A DNA stretch of 64,000 nt from assembly GCF_001982635.1 (NCBI RefSeq), contig NZ_MKFI01000004.1, positions 861,609 to 925,608 of the forward strand. The letters run 5' to 3'. The position numbers and the translations under genes are program-made. The notes below the pieces were generated by a model. That model was given only the letters and a program-made list of their open reading frames with translations. It was not told where the DNA came from and searched no databases. This DNA comes from Bradyrhizobium mercantei. Its GTDB lineage: Bacteria; Pseudomonadota; Alphaproteobacteria; Rhizobiales; Xanthobacteraceae. Within the stretch, counting starts at the first letter, position 1. Every line of letters begins with the position of its first letter. Of the stretch, positions 59,448 through 64,000 are shown piece by piece.

Positions 59448-60539
<1,092 letters not shown>

Positions 60540-60577
60540 GGAATCCTTTTCCGTCCCTTCGTCGACGGCTAGTCAAA

Positions 60578-60609
60578 GTCCCGGACGACGCTCACGCATC
60601 GTCCGGGAC
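60578..60609 (-). other. Intercistronic hairpin between sugar-binding protein and ATPase genes
   Basis: GTCCCGGACGA (60578-60588) and TCGTCCGGGAC (60599-60609) pair perfectly over 11 bp with a 10-nt loop. It lies directly after the binding-protein stop. Such structures protect the 3' end of receptor messages or partially end transcription before downstream ABC genes. Confidence 0.65.
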
Positions 60610-60623
60610 GTCTCGGTTGAATA

Positions 60624-62084
60624 CTAGTTCTTCGGCGGCAGGCCCATTGCCGCGCGATAGGCCGCGAGCTGCTTGGCCCGGCCGAACTCGTCGGTCAGCC
60701 GATTCCACTCTTTCGCCATCGCGTCGAGCGCCGCCTGCGGCGTGGTCTGGCCGGCCAGCGCCTTGCCGAGCTCGATCTCGACGACCTCGGTATAGGAGAA
60801 ATAGCCGGGCAGACGCATGTCGAGCGCGACATTCTTGGCATTGATGGAGTCCGATTGCGCGCCGAGATATTCCTTGGCCTCTTCCGGCGAGAAGATCTTG
60901 CTCCACAGTTGCAGATTGGCGGTGTGCGATTTGCGATAGGGATTGACGCCGCTGCCGCCGGTGATCGCCGCCTGGCCCGACACCTCGGGGCTGGTCAGCG
61001 TCTTGACGAAATCCCACGCCGCCTTCTGGTTCTTGCCGGCCTTCGGCACGGCAATCTGCCAGCCGCCGAATGCCATGAACGGGCCCGGCAGCACGCTCGG
61101 GAACTTGTCCCACTTCTTGGTCTTGGCGTTCCAGATCTCGTCCGAGCCGGGCAGCATCGCCGAGCCGACCTTGCCCGAGATCTTCGACTGCTTCGGGTCG
61201 GCGGCGATGACGCCGGTGTCGCCCCAGCCGATCGATTCCGCGACCTGGCCGCCGGCGACAGCCGCGTTCACCTCGCCGAACGAGAAGTTCAGCGCGTTGG
61301 GCGGTCCGAGCTTCGATGCGCGGATGTATTCCTCAAGGCCCTTCACCCAGCCCGGATTGTTGATCTGCGCGTCCATCGTCTCGGGGTCGAAGAACATCGC
61401 GCCCGGATAGTTCGGATTGTTGGTGTAGGCCGCCGCATGGCTGAAGAAGAACCAGAACTGCTGGCCGCCGCGCCGGAAGGCTTCCGCCGTTCCCCACAGC
61501 CCCTTGTCCGGCCGCTGGAAGAACTCGGCGATGTCGAGATACTGCTTCCAGGTCTTCGGCGGCGCGAGGTCGTAGCCGTATTTGGCCTTGAAGGCGTCCT
61601 TCTCCTTCGGGTCGCTGAACAGGTCGGTGCGGTAGGTATAGGTGTGGACGTCGCCGTCCATCGATTGCGAGTAGATCTTGCCTTCCCACACCATCAGGCG
61701 TTCGCGATAGGCCGGCTCGATATCGTCCCAGTCCTTGCCGGACTGCATCTCCTTCGGCATCTCGCTGAGATAGGGCACGAAGTCCGGCAGCCAGGCTGGC
61801 GCGAAGCTGACAAGATCGAACGTCGCGTCGGATGCGGTGAGCGAGGTCGCGATCTTTGGGTAGAGCTCGGACCAGGGAAACTCGACGACATTGACCTTGC
61901 CGCAGGTCTTCTTGGCCCATTCATCCGCGCCGAGCTTGAGCGCGGAGGCGATATACGGGCCGGTCTGCGACGCCACCGTCAGGGTGACGCCGGTGTAATC
62001 CGGACTGCACGCAGCATTCGCCTGGCTCCCGGCGCAGGCCAGCGCGAGCGAGGTGGTCAACATCAGGAACGTCCGTCGCAACAT
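60624..62084 (-). CDS. Carbohydrate ABC transporter substrate-binding protein
   Basis: A 486-residue periplasmic receptor of family 1. The signal peptide is MLRRTFLMLTTSLALACAGSQANA. The mature part includes TLTVASQTGPYIASALKLGADEWAKKTCGKVNVVEFPWSELYPKI and GPFMAFGGWQIAVPKAGKNQKAAWDFVKTLTSPE, as in receptors for oligosaccharides, polyols or glycerol-phosphate. It lies 27 bp after the second permease gene with a GGAGG-type ribosome site. The sugar cannot be specified. Confidence 0.9.
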   Translation of the reverse strand: MLRRTFLMLTTSLALACAGSQANAACSPDYTGVTLTVASQTGPYIASALKLGADEWAKKTCGKVNVVEFPWSELYPKIATSLTASDATFDLVSFAPAWLPDFVPYLSEMPKEMQSGKDWDDIEPAYRERLMVWEGKIYSQSMDGDVHTYTYRTDLFSDPKEKDAFKAKYGYDLAPPKTWKQYLDIAEFFQRPDKGLWGTAEAFRRGGQQFWFFFSHAAAYTNNPNYPGAMFFDPETMDAQINNPGWVKGLEEYIRASKLGPPNALNFSFGEVNAAVAGGQVAESIGWGDTGVIAADPKQSKISGKVGSAMLPGSDEIWNAKTKKWDKFPSVLPGPFMAFGGWQIAVPKAGKNQKAAWDFVKTLTSPEVSGQAAITGGSGVNPYRKSHTANLQLWSKIFSPEEAKEYLGAQSDSINAKNVALDMRLPGYFSYTEVVEIELGKALAGQTTPQAALDAMAKEWNRLTDEFGRAKQLAAYRAAMGLPPKN

Positions 62085-62111
62085 CGTTTAGTCCTCCCTA
62101 CAAGGTTTTTG

Positions 62112-63149
62112 CTATTTGATGGCCCCGAGCAGCAGGCCCGACCGCATCATGCGGCTGAGCAGGCCCGCCATGATCATCATGGGAACGATGGCGACCAGCG
62201 CCGCAGCCGAGATCGCCCACCATTCATCGCCGCGCTGGCTGTTCTGTCCCGCCACCAGGATCGGCAGCGTCTGCCATCTGGAATTGGTCAGGAACAGCGC
62301 GAACAGAAACTCGTTCCAGACGAAGGCCAGCGTGATCATGAACGTCGCCAGCAGGCCGTTCATCGACATCGGCACCACGATGCCGATGAAGATGCGCCAG
62401 CTCGGCACATTGTCGACCATCGCGGCCTCCTCGACCTCGATCGGGATCGCCTCGAAGAAGTCGCGCATCAGCCAGACCACGATCGGCAGCGAGAAGGCGA
62501 CGTAGCACAGCGTCAGGCCGACAAAGCTGTCGATCAGCTGGAAGCCGAGCCGGCCGATCTCGCTGTACAGCAGATAGAGCGCAAACGCCGTGACGATCGG
62601 CGGAAACATGCGCTGGCTGACGAACCAGAACAGGATGTCCTCATTGCCGAGGATCGGCCCGGGCAGCGGCAGCCGGTTGGCGATCACTGCAACGATCAGC
62701 GCGATCGGAAAGGCAAGCAACAATGCCTGCGGACGGGTGAAGGCGAACGTCGTGTTGAACAGCAGATAGCCGCCGAGCGCGAGCAGGAAGAACGCGAGGC
62801 CCGCGCCGAGGCGGACCTTGAATTCGAACCGCACCAGCGCATAGGCCGCCATCGCGCCGATCGCGGTCGCGATCGCCGCCGCGGACAGACCGACGATGGT
62901 CGAGTTCAGGAAGGTCCGGAAGAACTCGCCGCGGATCCCCTGATACAGATCGATGAAGGGCTGCAGGGTCGGCGTGAAGTCGACGAACGGAATGTAAGTC
63001 GGCCCGCCGACGACGCCCGGCGGCGTCTTGAATGCGGTCACTACCACCCAATAGAGCGGAAACACCGTGATCAGGCACCAGGCGAGAACGCCGGCTGCGA
63101 CCAGGCGGCGACTCCATGGCGACAGTCCGGTCAGGCCCTGCCCGCTCAT
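62112..63149 (-). CDS. Carbohydrate ABC transporter permease, MalG type
   Basis: A 345-residue inner-membrane permease with six main helices plus an extra hydrophobic insert after the first periplasmic loop (ALVRFEFKVRLGAGLAFFLLALGGYLLF). The ATPase-contact loop FEAIPIEVEEAAMVDNVPSWRIFIGIVVPMSMNGL is typical of MalG. It overlaps the upstream permease gene by ATGA. With MalF-type partner, receptor and ATPase it makes a complete importer. Confidence 0.9.
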   Translation of the reverse strand: MSGQGLTGLSPWSRRLVAAGVLAWCLITVFPLYWVVVTAFKTPPGVVGGPTYIPFVDFTPTLQPFIDLYQGIRGEFFRTFLNSTIVGLSAAAIATAIGAMAAYALVRFEFKVRLGAGLAFFLLALGGYLLFNTTFAFTRPQALLLAFPIALIVAVIANRLPLPGPILGNEDILFWFVSQRMFPPIVTAFALYLLYSEIGRLGFQLIDSFVGLTLCYVAFSLPIVVWLMRDFFEAIPIEVEEAAMVDNVPSWRIFIGIVVPMSMNGLLATFMITLAFVWNEFLFALFLTNSRWQTLPILVAGQNSQRGDEWWAISAAALVAIVPMMIMAGLLSRMMRSGLLLGAIK

Positions 63150-64000
63150 CGGCGCTTCTCCAGATGCGGCCGCAGCAGCGCCAGATAGGTGACGCCGATG
63201 ATCGTGATCGCGATCAGGAACAGGAAGCTGAGCGCCGACGTGTAGCCCAGATTGAACTTCTTGAAGCCTTCCTGATAGGCGAACAGCGTCAGCGTCTCGG
63301 TGTCCACGCCCGGCCCGCCGCCCGTCATCACGAACACCGTGTCCATGATCTTGTAGCTCTCGATCAGGCGGATGAAGACGACTGCGGCCGAGATCGGCAG
63401 CATCATCGGAAAGGTGATGCCCCAGAACTGCTGCCAGGCGCTAGCATTCTCGAGCTCGGCGGCCTCGTAGACATCCTCGGGCAGCGTTTGCAGGCCGGCC
63501 AGCATCATCAGGATGACGAACGGGGTCCACTGCCAGACCTCGACCGCGATGATGCAGCCGAGCGCCCAATGTCCATTGGTGAGGAACGGCAGGTTGACCA
63601 GTCCGAACTGCGACAGGAACTGGTTGAGCGGTCCCATCGTCGGGTTGAACATCATGCGCGCCACCAGCGCGACCGCGACGGGCGCGAGCAGCATGGGCAG
63701 CAGCAACGCGACGCGAAACAACCGCTCGCCGGGCACACGCGCATTCAGCGCCAGCGCGACGCCGAAACCGATCGCGTATTGCAGTCCGACCGCGATGAGC
63801 GCAATCAGCGTCGTGGTGAAGAGCGCGTTCCAGAACCGCGGCTCCTGCAACAGCGTGCCATAATTGCCGAGCCAGACGACGCGCGGCGGGATCGGTGGAA
63901 TCAGGCGATAGCTCAGGAAGCTCGTGGTCAGCGAATAGATCAGCGGAAAGATCGAGATCGCCAGCACGACGAGCACCGCCGGCCAGATGAAGACATGCTT
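63146..64000 (-). CDS. Carbohydrate ABC transporter permease, MalF type (cut by the window edge)
   Basis: At least 285 codons of a MalF-like permease; the reading frame stays open to the right edge (KHVFIWPAVLVVLAISIFPLIYSL), so the true start is outside. The contact loop DVYEAAELENASAWQQFWGITFPMMLPISAAVVFI is clear, and the usual helices follow. It is the first visible gene of the sugar importer operon and overlaps the MalG-type gene. Confidence 0.9.
   Translation of the reverse strand, partial: KHVFIWPAVLVVLAISIFPLIYSLTTSFLSYRLIPPIPPRVVWLGNYGTLLQEPRFWNALFTTTLIALIAVGLQYAIGFGVALALNARVPGERLFRVALLLPMLLAPVAVALVARMMFNPTMGPLNQFLSQFGLVNLPFLTNGHWALGCIIAVEVWQWTPFVILMMLAGLQTLPEDVYEAAELENASAWQQFWGITFPMMLPISAAVVFIRLIESYKIMDTVFVMTGGGPGVDTETLTLFAYQEGFKKFNLGYTSALSFLFLIAITIIGVTYLALLRPHLEKRR

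Overview
The window reads as a high-GC alphaproteobacterial chromosome, most likely Bradyrhizobium or a close relative in the Nitrobacteraceae. This is inferred from AapJQM-type amino-acid transport genes, a BA14K-type secreted protein, a long-form isocitrate lyase, an Irr-box-like site before a TonB receptor, and many dispersed palindromic intergenic repeats. I see no tRNA, rRNA, CRISPR array, transposase, integrase or phage gene. The right edge cuts a sugar-permease gene.

Layout. (1) 0.2-6.8 kb: an amino-acid uptake and turnover locus. Two AapQ/AapM-type permeases run left; an RpiR-type regulator, a class III aminotransferase, an AapJ-type binding protein and an Asp/Glu-racemase-family enzyme run right. 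A perfect 12-bp inverted repeat sits between the two arms. (2) 7-17.7 kb: mixed single genes (DUF3829 secreted protein, two MFS transporters, DUF983 protein, a MocR-type regulator with a direct-repeat operator, a serine hydrolase, a Cys-rich mini-protein, an SMP-30/NHL-like secreted protein, a triple rhodanese) separated by repeats. (3) 18-20.7 kb: glgC-glgA for glycogen synthesis. (4) 20.7-24.2 kb: a small unknown protein, a second serine hydrolase, a DUF417 membrane protein and a divergent TrpF-like protein.

(5) 24.3-46.4 kb: the most interesting block, a catabolic island of about 22 kb. It holds a TetR regulator; a phytoene-desaturase-like flavoprotein; a complete LIV-type ABC importer with a built-in acyl-CoA ligase gene; an NAD(P)H-quinone-reductase-like flavoprotein; acyl-CoA dehydrogenase, hydrolase, SDR and enoyl-CoA hydratase genes; a two-subunit Rieske oxygenase; a DUF6285-like protein translationally coupled to an ACAD10/LvaA-type phosphotransferase and a second CoA ligase; a second LIV-type binding protein; a CrtC/AttH-like protein; and a TesB-type thioesterase. 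Similar TetR-like palindromes lie at each of its three promoter regions, so it looks like one regulon. The phosphotransferase, small partner, dehydrogenase, SDR and ligase set recalls the Pseudomonas levulinate (Lva) pathway, in which a 4-hydroxyacyl-CoA is phosphorylated and then isomerised for beta-oxidation. The substrate is unknown; a hydrophobic ring-containing or isoprenoid acid is the inference.

(6) 46.6-51.6 kb: iron acquisition (TonB receptor, periplasmic Fe-binding protein, PepSY membrane protein) behind a tandem Irr-box-like element. (7) 51.6-56.8 kb: a nucleotidyltransferase-like protein, isocitrate lyase with a strong terminator, a divergent RamB/ScfR-type regulator with TTGTAA-type half-sites between them, and an E. 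coli-type serA. (8) 57-58 kb: two small secreted proteins. (9) 58.4-64 kb: an AraC regulator facing a sugar ABC importer operon (permease, permease, binding protein, ATPase) with a stable hairpin between the binding protein and ATPase genes.
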